Shown in pieces: positions 1 through 10,881 of a stretch of DNA of 64,000 bases. A program made the position numbers and the translations under genes. Position 1 is the first letter of the stretch; the number at the start of each line of letters is the position of its first letter. Under the pieces are notes generated by a model. The model saw only the letters and a list, made by a program, of their open reading frames with translations, was not told the DNA's origin and did no database searches. Origin of the DNA: Gonatopus flavifemur. Taxonomy: Eukaryota > Arthropoda > Insecta > Hymenoptera > Dryinidae. The stretch lies in NCBI GenBank assembly GCA_018340375.1, contig JAFFJZ010000004.1, forward strand, positions 31,346,001 through 31,410,000, written 5' to 3'.

Positions 1-1
1 C

Positions 2-943
2 TTTGCGGAAGATGTAAGTTTATTGAGTATGATTATAGATGTTTTTAAAAACGAGTTCGATATAACTACTAGTAGATTAAATTATTTTGTAGGAATGGAG
101 ATAGCGCAAGACGCAAATTCAATTTTTATAAGCCAAGGTTTGTACATCGATAAACTCCTGCAAAAATTCAAAATGACAGATGCGAAGATTGTTAAAACTC
201 CAGCTGATCCGCATGTTAGACTCGTAAACCCCGAGAAACCGTGTAAGTTGAGCGTTCCGTACCGCGAATTGGTTGGGTCACTTTTGTTTTTAGCGACGGT
301 TTCGAGACCTGACATAGCGTACCCTGTTGGAATTGTAAGCAGGTATCTCGATAATTTTGGTGAAACCCATTGGAATGCAGCGAAGCGTATTTTGCGGTAT
401 GTAAAGGGTACGCGGGATTTTGGGATCCTTTTTCATGCACATTTTGGAGACGAATCGCTTACCGGTTATTCCGACGCGGACCATGCCGCAGATCTCGATA
501 CGCGACGATCAACTAGCGGTTATTTGTTCACACTAAGCGGAGGTTGTTCAACATGGTCTTCAAAACGACAGGCGAGCGTATCTCTTAGTACCACTGAGGC
601 GGAATTTGTCGCCGCATGTGAAGCTACTGAAGAAGCTGTATGGTTGAGAAAACTAATGTGCGATGTTGGGCATGGATGTGACAATGCTACTGTTTTAAAC
701 ATCGATAATCGAAGTGCAATTCGTTTGACAAGAAATCAAGAGTTTCATAGAAGATCGAAGCACATCGATGTCCGATATCAGTTTATCTGTGAAAAGCTAA
801 GAGCAAATGTTATAGATTCACAATTTGTAAGTACACATGATCAATATGCTGACATATTAACAAAAGCGCTTTGTACCGACAAATTTGAAATGTTACGGAA
901 TAGGTTGAGAATTGTTGAGCGCATATCGAAAACACTCAAGTAG
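2..943 (+). CDS. Ty1/copia Pol, C-terminal part: end of reverse transcriptase and RNase H (partial, open to window edge)
   Basis: The frame is open from the window edge to a TAG at 941-943. It holds the last part of a copia reverse transcriptase (YFVGMEIA, then the SYRELVGSLLFL-like region) followed by a Ty1-type RNase H with GYSDADHAAD, STSGYLF, WSSKRQASVSLSTTEAEF and, near the end, RSKHIDVRYQF. These are standard copia-family landmarks, and no frameshift is visible in this part. In the family this protein copies element RNA into DNA and degrades the RNA strand. The gag, protease, integrase and main RT motifs lie outside the window. The stop is followed directly by a purine run and the LTR, the normal 3' layout. 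It may be a fairly young copy, but the missing 5' part prevents a judgement on activity. Confidence 0.93.
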   Translation, partial: FAEDVSLLSMIIDVFKNEFDITTSRLNYFVGMEIAQDANSIFISQGLYIDKLLQKFKMTDAKIVKTPADPHVRLVNPEKPCKLSVPYRELVGSLLFLATVSRPDIAYPVGIVSRYLDNFGETHWNAAKRILRYVKGTRDFGILFHAHFGDESLTGYSDADHAADLDTRRSTSGYLFTLSGGCSTWSSKRQASVSLSTTEAEFVAACEATEEAVWLRKLMCDVGHGCDNATVLNIDNRSAIRLTRNQEFHRRSKHIDVRYQFICEKLRANVIDSQFVSTHDQYADILTKALCTDKFEMLRNRLRIVERISKTLK

Positions 944-1191
944 AGGGGGTGTTGGAGAATTATTTTATTTCTCATGTAAAATACCTCTTTCTATTCTTTA
1001 TTCTATTTTTCTTCCTTAGCATGTTTTCGATGTCATTTATTAGTATGAGTTTTTATATACGTATGTACACCTATCGGCGAGTAGCCGAACTAATACGGAT
1101 GCTCGAGCGACGAGCAAGAAGCGCTAACGATCAGATCTTGTCGGAACGTCGTACATTACACACGTCTTTCCTAATAAAGTTCTTTTTCACA
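943..1191 (+). repeat. Polypurine tract and 3' LTR of the copia element
   Basis: GAGGGGG at about 943-949 fits a plus-strand primer, and the LTR then starts TGTTGGAGAATT at 950. A polyadenylation signal AATAAA lies at 1173-1178. The 3' boundary is uncertain: TTTTTCACA ending at 1191 is the best candidate, but a matching terminal repeat cannot be tested because the 5' LTR is outside the window. Confidence 0.6.
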
Positions 1192-1799
1192 TGACCTCTG
1201 CATGGTTTCATTTAATTTTCTGCCAATAGAAATGAATTTATACTCGAGCCGGTTTCGAGCCAACGTTTCGAGCTGAATTCGTGCTATTTGATGTATGAAT
1301 CAGTTGAAAATCCAAATCCACGGAATTGTGCGATAACACGAACCTTCGAACTGAACTACAGGACCATCCAACCAAATATTGTAAGAATTTTTACTTCTTA
1401 TAGTCCAAATTGAACCCAGTTAAAACCAAAAGCTCGTTACAGCTCGTTTTGCGGCTCGGGGCAACACTACATCCGGATGTACTTGGATCAGGTTAACTTA
1501 TTTGAACTGAATTTCTATTTGAATATGAACCCATAGAAGTTTTAATTAAATCGAATGAGGAATTCATTAAATCCGAATGAATTTTTATCCATTCTAAACA
1601 ACATTCACTTCGGTCAAGTAAAGTTTTATAGGACGCAATGAAATGTCCAGGACCTTGAGAAGAGAGATTCGATAAATCGGATAGAATTCATTCATAGTTG
1701 ATATTGGAATGCAGAATAAATATCAGCAAATGAGTTTGATGTAGAAATTTGATGAAGAGAATGCAAACTCATGAAAATGCCGATTCAACAACAGACCGC
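1192..1799. other. No gene seen
   Basis: About 600 bases between the copia LTR and the putative BEL LTR. I find no long frame, repeat or motif that I can name. Confidence 0.5.
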
Positions 1800-2411
1800 C
1801 GGATCCCGAATCGATTCCTAACTTTGACAATGGGAAAAAGAAGAATTCTCTCATAGATATATCGACCGCATCGAGTTATATCATAGATGAAACCCGAGAG
1901 ACGCTAAAAGAAATATTTGAAAGCTACAGTTTTACAAATAATGCACGCAGTGAGCCGTGATTCCACGTTCACGAGCAGGAACAGTGAGTCGCACGATAAA
2001 TTCAAACCGAAGCACGTCCACACAAACTCTCTCGCACAAAGAGATGCTCTCAATCTCTATCACGCCGAGATCGATTTTGATAATTTACAGATAGTGGAGT
2101 AACTAACAAGCGGTGATAACCTTTTGAGCATAGCACACTATTCCAGTGATAGAATTTCAAGCACTCAGGACACATCAAACATCGGATATACAATACTCAG
2201 CACGCTTCGAAAATCGAGTATTCCTCACTGCTTCACTGCGGTGAAGGACAAGCACAGAGATCAGAGCGACGCTTCGTAACGACCAACTTGAATTTCAATC
2301 GTTGAAGCAATTCACACTGAAAATCTCATACACACAAATAAGCGAGTGATAAGCGTGGAAACAATTTCTTTCGCAGGCGCTATGGAGGAAACTTCATCAA
2401 ATCCCCCAACA
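1800..2411 (-). repeat. Putative BEL/Pao LTR (far end uncertain)
   Basis: On the reverse strand the BEL C-terminal region runs into TGTTGGGGGATTTGATG starting at 2411, a typical BEL LTR start. The sequence continues to lower coordinates without coding content. No closing ...CA with a partner LTR is available, so the outer limit near 1800 is a guess. Confidence 0.4.
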
Positions 2412-3480
2412 TTTCACCCACCTCGTTTTTCCAGTGGAGAGACGAAACAACTACTCAGATTCAGCTCCCAAGCTGACCGACAGTGAGCTTTGTGAGAGGG
2501 CGTTCATATAAACCTGAAGCCGTTTTAACGGTCACCATGCGCATTTTATCATGTGAGCCTGAATGGCATATGAATACATGGCCGAGCTCTCACTTCGCCG
2601 ACAGCAAATTAGCATTCTTGAGCAGAACAAGATCTCCCAACCTAATACTTGACTTGCGTCAGTAACAGGTAGACCGCTGCTGCGGAAGATGCAAGTAATC
2701 ATGGTTACATGATTCTCAAAATTGCTTTGTCAACCGCTGCTCCATCTGCACGCGTGATAAACAGTTCTCTTGCAAATCCAGCACGGGAGGTATAGGCTTT
2801 GTCTTGACACTGGCACCTATCAGGAAGTGACCAGGCTTTAGGGCTTTCAACGACTCAACATCATGAAACAAAGGCACGATGAGACATGAATTGACACAGG
2901 CCTCGATACTACACAGAACAGTCTGGAACTCGTCCTTTACCGAAGTGACCGACCTTAGCAAGCGGCGTAAGTGGAATTTCATTCGTTCCACCCCAGCCTC
3001 CCAAATTCCACCAAAATTTTTCGTAGCACCAACAAAGTTCGTATCGTTATCCGAGTACATATCGGAGGGCATGCCACGCCTTGCCATGGAACGATCAAGC
3101 GCCGCAAGGGAATAAGGGGCGGAGCAACCATCTACGAACCCTGGATGAATGGCCTTGGCATAGAGGCAAACAAACAAGCAAACAAAATTTTTCACGGACT
3201 GATTCCCATGGCCTTCTAACAAGCGCACAAGAAATGGGCCTGCATAGTCCACGCCCACATGCGGAAATGGTCTGGTCGGATTCATCCTATAACTAGACAA
3301 GGCATCCATGAGCTGCTGAGACGATGCCGCCCGTTGTCGCGTGCAAACGACGCAGTTAGGAATGCAACGTGTAACCAGCGTTCTGATCACAAGGATCCAA
3401 TAATTCTGTCTTAAGTGATGAATCATCAAATGAACCCCACCTTGCAACGTCTGCCATGAGCTCGTCGTACCAGCAACATA
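2412..3480 (-). pseudogene. BEL/Pao retrotransposon Pol: integrase domain, broken
   Basis: The reverse frame ending at 2716 encodes the BEL integrase: a zinc-binding H2C2 region (HHLRQNYWI ... CVVCTRQRA), then VDYAGPF with the first catalytic Asp, MYSDNDTNFVGA with the second, and GGIWEAGVERMK with the Glu. A stretch between the second Asp and the Glu is shorter than usual, so there is an internal deletion. Beyond the stop at 2716 a recognisable BEL tail continues in shifted frames to about 2470 (a VGDLVLLKNANLL-like segment), giving at least one stop and several frameshifts. At 3480 the gene is cut by a mariner terminus. RT, protease and gag are absent. This is a dead fragment. Confidence 0.82.
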
Positions 3481-4160
3481 CCTTCTGATCAAAAAGTACC
3501 AGGAATTTCCTGATGAAACGGAAAACGGCTCAATTATTCATCGATATTCACTTTATTTCCTTCGAAGTAATCTCCATTGCAAGCAATATACATATTTCAA
3601 CGCTTCTTCCAATCTTCAAAACATTTTGCATAGGCCGATTTCGGAATCGCCTTCAGTTCCTTCTGCGAATTGTACTTTATTGCCTCAATCGCCTCAAAAC
3701 GCTTCCCGCGAAGTGGTAACTTGAGTCGTGGGAATAGGAAAAAATCACAAGGAGCTACATCAGGTGAATACGGAGCTTGAGGAACGGTATAGACATTGTT
3801 TTCAGTCAAATAATCGCGTACAAGATGAGATGTGTGTGCCAGTGCGTTATCGTGATGAAGAAACCACGAGTTATCTCTCCACAATTCTGGTCTCTTGTGA
3901 CGAATGTTTACCCTCAAACGCTTCAATACGCTTACGTCATATTCTTCATTCACTGTCTGACCTGGTGGAAGAAATTCGGAGTGGACCACACCACGGCAAT
4001 CAAAGAAAACAGTCAACAAAACCTTGATATCAGATCGACTCTGTCGCGGTTTTTCAGGTTTTGACTCGTCTGAAAAGCGCCATTCCGATGATTGTTGGTT
4101 AGTTTCGATGTCATATTCATAGACCCATGTTTTGTCGTATCTCGATTGGTCGACAATATC
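3481..4160 (-). mobile_element. mariner element, 5'-truncated, with transposase catalytic core
   Basis: The reverse frame shows the mariner catalytic domain: VYEYDIETNQQS (first Asp), LHHDNALAHTS (second Asp) and YSPDVAPCDFFLFP (third Asp), ending ...CFEDWKKR, so all three DD34D residues are kept. The N-terminal helix-turn-helix half is missing. The 3' terminus reads from 3481 as CCTTCTGATCAAAAAGTACC after a TA at 3479-3480, the expected TA target. The 5' side ends around 4130-4160, where the sequence switches without a stop into the N-terminal half of a RAG1-like transposase on the same strand. No 5' inverted repeat is present, so the copy is a truncated remnant. Confidence 0.8.
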
Positions 4161-5168
4161 TCGTAGAAGATGGAGCCGGATTTTCATTTTGGATTTGTTT
4201 GTTTCAGTAAAAATTTGTACAGGCAACATACAGATACTGAATGAACTCTCATCGGTAGAGTTGTTAGCCATGAATTTTTGTCGGTATTGGCGTTTTTGTT
4301 GTCCTCCGTCACATCCCCACTTGATAACTATTTGTAGAATCGTACTGTTTGGCAACTTCAAATTTTCAAGGACTTCGTTTTGCGCTGCACATAACCGAGA
4401 AATTGTATGATCAACGAGAGGCTGTAGTCTCATTTCAGCAGAAGTTTCAGTAACCATGATATCAGAAGAATAACAGAGGTTTTTTGCAGCTTTCATCTTA
4501 TAGCAAGGGGGATGTAATTTATTATTCAACGGTTTATTTCGTCCGCGTATGGCGTTGTATTGATGTATTGAGAGATTAGCATCGATCATCATCACAAGGG
4601 CTTGCTCCGGGGATAATTCTGTTCGCTGCAGAGAAAAGGAATTTCGTGCTTTTTTCAAAGCTGTATCTCGTTCGGCAGAAGAATTACAAATCTCTTCGAC
4701 GATGGCTGCAGAGTCTCGTTTCCCTGCCTTCCGCAGTTTTATATGAGTGGCCAATGCCAGCTCTTTTTGAGTTGTCTTCTCTACTAAAGTTTGAACCTTC
4801 CGTACTTGAACCTTATAACAGCAATCATTGAATGATTTTTCACGTCAACCAGGTTGCTTAGAAGAACCAACTTCTGAACTTTGAGAGGAAAACTTGTTCA
4901 CAACTTCAGAGAATATCAAATTTTCTTCCAGCCATGAAAAATTTTTGCGCAGAAATCTGTCTTTGTACCGCGACGAGGCAATCCATCTTTGTTCTATTTT
5001 TTGACAGAAACTTCTCACAGTCACTTCCATATTCGCTAAAACAAGATCTGCGATTCCTATTCCACCCACTCTCTGTGAAATATACGCGAGTATTGCATCT
5101 AGTCTGGTAGAATTCGAATTCACAGTCCATATATCAAATATGGATTGACGAGGAATTTGCAACACCAT
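4140..5168 (-). pseudogene. RAG1-like (Transib) transposase, N-terminal half, copy B
   Basis: Starts at an ATG (5168) and runs in one frame with a single in-frame TGA (near 4842-4844). Visible blocks are FDIWTVNSNSTRLDAIL, a Lys/Arg-rich region, then MMIDANLSIHQYNAIR, VTETSAEMRLQPLVDH and IKWGCDGGQQK, whose Asp fits the first catalytic residue. The copy at 18880-20909 has the same blocks in the same order (FDVWYSEREASEKFDAVL, ITEFSAEIRLQAIVD, YKWGADGSGG). The frame then passes, still open, into the mariner catalytic domain. The C-terminal half, including the catalytic Glu, is absent. It is the 5' part of an element whose inverted terminus lies at 5696. Assignment to the RAG1/Transib group rests on copy 2 and on the termini. 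Confidence 0.72.
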
Positions 5169-5696
5169 ATTTCCTCAGTAAAAACACCTTTGAGCAACAA
5201 AATGCGCAGATATGCGCGACTTCAGTCTGCGTATTAAGTTAGTGTACAAATCAATCTTATTTTGAGGCTCAATCACAGGACGGTATACGATAGTATAAAG
5301 AAAACAAACACACTGAAATGTGGACGAGTATTTGTAATTCCGTCTATGTTGTTGGGTTCGGTACATATGTATTGACTGTATTTCAAACCATAAACCACAT
5401 AAAAATTGGCGATGAAACTCTAAGAAAACTTATGGAAACAAATGCCTATCAAATACATATTACAGGTTTTGCGGGAACATTCAGTAATCGAACCAATTCA
5501 TACGGAAATGAGCAAAGCATTGAAAATTGACTATAATCATTGCGAATAACGACTGATTCCAATGTGTTCCTAATAACCACCTTTGAAAATCATTGAGAGG
5601 GGACTCCTCACTATTGAATTTCGAGTTGTGATTAATATTCAATCAATTTTCAAAATCCCATTAAGGTCCGCCAGATTGCTGAAATGACACACTGTG
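4140..5696 (-). mobile_element. Transib element B, 5' portion with terminal heptamer
   Basis: On the reverse strand the element starts at 5696 with CACAGTGTGTCATTTC, continues AGCAATCTGGCGGACC, and reaches the transposase ATG 528 bp further in. CACAGTG and the AATCT..GGAC block match the termini of the complete element at 17813-21983. The 3' part is lost at the junction with mariner. Confidence 0.65.
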
Positions 5697-5703
5697 CACA
5701 GGG
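5690..5703. repeat. Head-to-head Transib heptamers (CACTGTG joined to CACAGGG)
   Basis: CACTGTG (5690-5696) closes element B and CACAGGG (5697-5703) opens element A with no base between them. Alignment by eye shows element A's terminal ~130 bp is homologous to the 3' end of the complete Transib copy, so the second heptamer is a true element end with one substitution. Confidence 0.7.
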
Positions 5704-5744
5704 CCGAAATGTCAAAATAGTCGGACAAAATTATAAGCAGTCAT

Positions 5745-6590
5745 CATATTTGCTTGAAACCCGGGACTCGAAAGTTTTGTGGGTCGGTGATTATGAATCC
5801 AATGTCAACAGACCGAAATTCAAAATGGCGGATTCAATATGGCGGACGAAAATTCGAGAATTCATCGGATTCCTCTCAAACTCGATATACAATGATGTTT
5901 GGGGCTGCTGATTACGAATCCATTGTCAAAATTCTGAATTCCAAGATGACGGATTCAATATGGCAGACAGATATTCGGAAATCCATCGGATTCCCTTCGA
6001 ACTCGGTATCCAATGATTTTTGAGGTCGCTCATTACGAATCCGTTGTCGAAATTCCAAAATTCAAAATGGCGGGTTCAATATGGCGGACGGAAATTTGAA
6101 AATCCATCAGATTCCCTTCAAACTCAGCACTTGATGATTTTTTGGAGCCGCTCATCACGAATCTGTTGACAAAAAACCGGAATTTAAGATGACGGATCCG
6201 ATGTAGTGGACGAAAATTCGAGAATTAATGTGATTCCCTTCAAACTCGGTACCCCATGGTATTCACGGTCGCTGATTACTGATCCGTTAACAAAAATCCC
6301 GAATTCAAGATTGCGGATCCAATATGGTGGACGAAAAGTGATCGGATTTCCTTCAAACTTGTTACTCATTGGTTTTTGGAGGCGCTGATTACGAGTTTGA
6401 TATCTAAATACGAAAACCCAAGATGACAGATTCAAAATGGTAGACAAAAATCTCAAAATTCAACGGATTTCTTTCAAATCTGCTATTCAGAGGTTGTTTG
6501 GGTCGCGGATTACAATTTTACTGTCGAAAATGTCCCGATCCGAAATGGTGGGTTCCGTGTGGTGGACTGAAAAATTTTCATTCAGGAAAG
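5745..6590. repeat. 121-bp tandem repeat array, about 7 units, inside Transib element A
   Basis: A GGAC-type box, read on the plus strand as TATGGCGGAC and variants, recurs at 5844, 5965, 6086, 6208, 6329, 6442 and 6564, giving steps of 121, 121, 122, 121, 113 and 122. The box in the element terminus at 5723 is exactly 121 before the first. Each unit also carries AAATGGCGGATTCAATATGG-like sequence. The frames across it are not conserved, so I read it as non-coding. The same repeat occurs in opposite orientation at 21250-21957. Confidence 0.85.
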
Positions 6591-6984
6591 CAAGGAAAAT
6601 TGTCATGTCAATTCATTTAAAGCCATATTATCAGTTTACGACGAAGAAAATACAAAGAGTGTTCCCAGTCAATATCTTGATTGGAAGTGGTTTTGTAGAG
6701 GTTACTTGATAATTATCCTCTCGAAAAATGCCTGCTTGGGGCTATTGAGGGTCAAGTGCTTTCACCATTCGAAATGAACAAAAAAATTTCATGTTGAATT
6801 ATTATTGTATTTCGAATTATTCAAATGAGCACGGTACATCTAATTTCAAACAACTCATGATTCTGAATCAACCTCTTCATCATCCTCATCATCATTATCA
6901 CACTTCTGATCATTATCACAATCATCACCAGATTCCTTTTTATCATCACCACCACAAAAAGTGAGCAGCCTCATCATGCTCAAT

Positions 6985-7255
6985 ACAACTTCATTGGATT
7001 GTTCCTTATTTTTTGGTGTTTTTCTCGCTCATTTGTCACAATGGGATCTGAGGATACTAGCATTCAGTTGAAAATCTCTGTATTTGTGTGAATTCTCGAA
7101 GTTCCTCTGGAATAATAACGTCTCAATCTTTTACACTCTTCATGGCTTGTCTTTAGTACATCTCCTGACAGTTGACCCACCGGCGGAGGTGAAGATATAA
7201 TAATGCCAGCTCCATGTATTAACAGTTTGTGAACTATTTGGTCGAATGTTGTCAC
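6985..7255 (-). pseudogene. RAG1-like (Transib) transposase, C-terminal fragment, copy A
   Basis: The reverse frame reads IVHKLLIHGAGIIISS, PVGQLSGDVLK, a basic stretch with RLRRYYSRGTSRIHTN and TEIFN, then a stop and MLVSSDPIVTNE in the same frame. The complete copy has the same order: VHRLLIHGGEIISS, LPIGMMSEEALEARNKD, RKMSQ, SDPHIS. Just downstream an acidic Asp/Glu run is encoded by the GATGAT-like repeats near 6880-6960. The catalytic Glu region appears degraded (SHEECKRL where copy 2 has EARNKDIR). Only about 90 codons remain. Confidence 0.68.
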
Positions 7256-9016
7256 AAGTACTTTACGGTCTCGAGGGCTTTCTTACAGGAGGTAGTGGGA
7301 ATTATGAAAGTTGTAATATTTCATCTCAGAATGAAGGGGTTCTTCTCAAGAGATGAGCCATTATAGCACTAATTCACTATAAAATGTTGTAATTTTTACT
7401 GTTTTATTCTTCTCCGTGTAACTAATCAGAGAATGCATGTGCGTACATATATCGCAGCATTGTTCATTCTAGCTATCTAGGAACGTACTGAGGATGCAAG
7501 CATTTCAACTTCATTTTCCAACACTATATACTACAGTAATCGATTACTTTAGTAATCGGAAGGAAGTGTCTGGAGTGTGAAATATACGCCACGCGACCGT
7601 TGAAGGGTGAATTGGAAAATTCCTGATGAACGCTAATTATATTGATCATGAAATTCACAGAATTGAAACCTGAAGGAAAATTGCGGATTTTTATGTAATT
7701 TGAAGTTCCCGATACGTTTAAAAGATTTCAAGTCACAAACACTCGAAAATTGGCAGATTCCAAAAACGTCAGATTTTCGAAAAGAACCCTTGATGAGTAA
7801 GTAATTCGAAGAATCAAGAGGTGCTATTTATTTGATTGCATTTAATTCGTGAATCGTGTGAATGATTTCCAATTTGAATAACTGCCCGAGTCAAAAAATT
7901 TCATGCTCTTTAAAGCCTGGTGTACTCCGTAATACACAACGAATCAGATGGAAAAAGAGGTTAAAATCCGGTGGAATTATAGTTTCAAAAATACGAACAG
8001 GGGGAGAACAGGGAGAGATCAGGACGATAGATCGAATCCAATCTGATTCACTCCATAATACGCAACGAATGAGAGTTGAATCAGCATTCACTTTTGGACT
8101 CGGGTGTATGAATGGAACCAAGGAGCATAAATGAATATCTCATTCCGATGTTAAATATCACATCGTAGATGCTAGTGATGAAGAATCCGGAAAAGATGTT
8201 TTCAAAGTGGATGATGAGGTGTGTGGAAATTTGAATCCAAACCATGCAGAAGACATTAATTCAGAAATGGCTAAAAATGCTTTGCGGATCATTGAAGAAA
8301 CAAAAAAATCCAAACGATTTTCGGAGTTGAACGCTTCAATAGAAAGAACAGGACGATCATCTTCCAAGGTTGAGGAAGAGAATGGCAAAGTAAGTTCTCA
8401 TATTTTCAATTTCTTTTTGGGCTGAATTGTGTTGGAATAACTAGACAGGAAACATACACAGTGAACGCAGCTTGTAACATTATTATCATTGTTAAGTAAA
8501 ATTGCATTCGTATATAACAGTTATATTGATATAAAAAGCCTGGTGTTCCTCGGGATATTATACTTGCATACATTAAAAATGCATATTATAAACGCATTGG
8601 AACAGCTTTTTTGGTAACGTGGATTCAGAGCCCGAAGATTGAGAATATTCACAGTTGTACTTATGCAATGTGCATGAAATTCTTGTTTTTCCTATTTAAA
8701 ATATTTCATACAATGTCATTAACGAATGGGGAATTGAACGGGTTCCAATGGAATTTATGTATAAGAATAATAACGGAACTTTGAACACTTTCAAAGGGAG
8801 TTTATGGAATATTTCTACCAGGGTTATTCAGTGTCCTTGGTTCCAGTAATCTTATATGGATTATAATCCGATTCATTTCAGAAATCTGAACAAGGTAGGA
8901 TAAAGTTCGTCCAAACAAGCACTGTCTGACAACACACGTATTTCTCGTTCTGATGGTATATTTGAAATCCTTATACAAGAATTATAGTATGGTGGCTTCC
9001 TGTATAAATTCCAATT
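7256..9016. other. Mostly unassigned; one possible exon
   Basis: Around 8150-8390 the plus strand is open (ASDEESGKDVFKVDDEVCG ... SKVEEENGK) and ends at a good donor GGCAAAG/TAAGT near 8391, so it could be an exon or an old gene fragment. A 25-bp imperfect direct repeat (CTCCGTAATACACAACGAAT and CTCCATAATACGCAACGAAT) lies near 7925 and 8051. I cannot name anything else here. Confidence 0.3.
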
Positions 9017-9045
9017 TCATCATCATCATCATGAAGTAATGAGTC

Positions 9046-10881
9046 TTACGACTGGTTTGATGAAACCCTCCACCCCTGTCTATTATCCGCCCAACGTTTA
9101 ATTTCTACATATCTACTACATCCCTTGTCTTGTATGATTTGCTTCATATAACTTGCTCTAGGTCTACCTTTACCAGTTTTACCATTTATTTTCCCTTCCA
9201 ATATTGTTTTCAATGAACTCTCATGCCGTAATGTGTGTCCTATAAGATTGCTTCTCCTTTTCACGATGTGTTTTAAAAGATTTTTTTCTTCATTTATCTG
9301 CTCGAGTACTTCTTCATTTTTGACTTTGTCTATCCATTTTATTCTGAGAATCCTCCTATAACACCACATTTCAAAAGCTCCAAGTCTTCGTTGATCAGTT
9401 TTCCCCATTGTCCAAGTTTCGCAACCATATAATGCTGTGCTCCAAACGTAACTTTTCAAGAATTTCTTCCTTACTTCCAAGCTCATATTTTTCGAGCATA
9501 ATAACTGTTTCTTTTGGTAAAAAGCCTGTTCTTCTTTATGCTATTCTTGCTCTTATATCTCTTCCGCTTTTGCCGTTTTCTGTAATCATGCTTCCTAGAT
9601 ATTTGAATTCTTTCACCTGTTCAAATGTCTCGGTATCTATTTTGATTTTCGTTCTTCTAGCTGTTCTCGCTGCTGTACACATCATGAATTTTGTTTTGTC
9701 TTTATTTATATTCATACAATAGTTTTCCAATAATATTGTTCTCATAGTGTTGAGAATATTTTCCAACTCAGTACTACTCGTGGCAAGTATAGCTATGTCA
9801 TCCGCGAATCTCAACATACTTATATTTTCTCCCTGAATCTGTAATTGCGATTGAATTTCCTCCTTCACTTCGTTCATTGCGTCTTCTATATATAAACTGA
9901 AAATCAGTGGCGATAATGAGCATCCTTGTCCCACCCCTCTCCTGATTTGTGCTTCCCCTTCCTGACCCTGTATGTCTATTATTGCACTTTGATTCTTATA
10001 TAATTCGTATATTATTCTTCTATCTTCATAATCTATTCCCACCTTCTCCAGGATTGCAAACATCTCCTCCCAGTCCACATTATCGGAAGCCTCTTGTATA
10101 TCTACAAAACCTATGTACACAGATTTCTTCAGCGCTATCCTTTTCTCTGGTACTGCCCTAAGTGCTAAAATTGCTTCTCGCGTTCCCCTATTTTTTCTAA
10201 AACCAAACTGATCTCCTGCCAGTCTACTCTCTATTTTATTTCACATCCTCCTGTATATAATTTTGGTAAGTATTTTCGAAGCATGTGAAGTTAAACTGAT
10301 CGTTCTGTAGTTCTCGCATTTGTCTGCCCCTTGTTTCTTCGGGATAGCGACAATTTTATTCTTTTGGAAATCTTCCGGTACTTCTCCGTTTTCGTACATA
10401 TCTCTAATCAATTCAAACAGTCCGTCACGAGTTCCTTCACTGGGGGCTTTTATAAGGTCCGCACTTATACCATCTATGCCTGGCGCTTTATTATTTTTCA
10501 ATTCTTTCAAAGCCTTGTCGAATTCTGATCTCAATATCGAATCTCCCAGTTCTTCTTCATCTACATCCTCCTCCTTCTCTAATAGTGCTATATCATCGTT
10601 TCCTCTATACAAGTCTTCCAAATGATTGATCCACTGTTCTATTTTCTCTTCCGTTTTTATCAATTGTCGTCCTAGAGAGTTTCTAATCTTATTGCTTCTA
10701 GATTTCATTTGTCCGAAAAATCTTTGAATAATCCTATATGCTTCATCTATTTTTCCTCAATGCAATCTTATTTCTATTTCCTGACATTTCTCTTCTAACC
10801 ACTGTTCTTTTGCTTCCCTTGATTCTCTCATTATTTTATTTCTCAATGATTTGGATCGTTACTGGCCTTCTTGGCTATCAT
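9046..10881 (-). pseudogene. Non-LTR reverse transcriptase and C-terminal domain
   Basis: RT blocks in order: NKAPGIDGISADLI, KNKIVAIPKKQGADKCENYR, DQFGFRKNRGTREAI, YIGFVDIQEASDNV, GVGQGCSLSPLIFSLY and MLRFADDIAIL, in which FADD is the polymerase active site. The frame from 10708 to 9536 is broken by one in-frame TGA (10241-10243). A frameshift then separates the tail, which carries ALYGCETWT, FEMWCYRRILRI and RRSNLIGHTLRH, a tail typical of insect elements of this kind. FVDIQEASDNV differs from the more usual FVDLEKAFDNV. Enzyme role in the family: target-primed reverse transcription in the nucleus. Confidence 0.87.

Larger units (their letters stand above)
5697..7255 (-). mobile_element. 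Transib element A, 3' portion: transposase tail, 121-bp array and 3' terminus
   Basis: Read on the reverse strand, the order is a RAG1-like C-terminal fragment (7255 to about 6985), a short spacer, a 121-bp tandem array, then a terminus ending at 5697. The last ~130 bp align with the 3' end of the element at 17813-21983, sharing GTTTCAAGC.AATATGAT and AATTTTGTCC near the end. The 5' part of this element is not present next to it. The heptamer is CACAGGG instead of CACAGTG. Confidence 0.7.

Noticed and set aside
5754..6023. Repetitive short frames over the 121-bp array (MADSIWRTKIRE-like)
   Set aside because: The unit is 121 bp, not a multiple of three, and frames change from unit to unit. 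Better explained as non-coding tandem DNA inside Transib.
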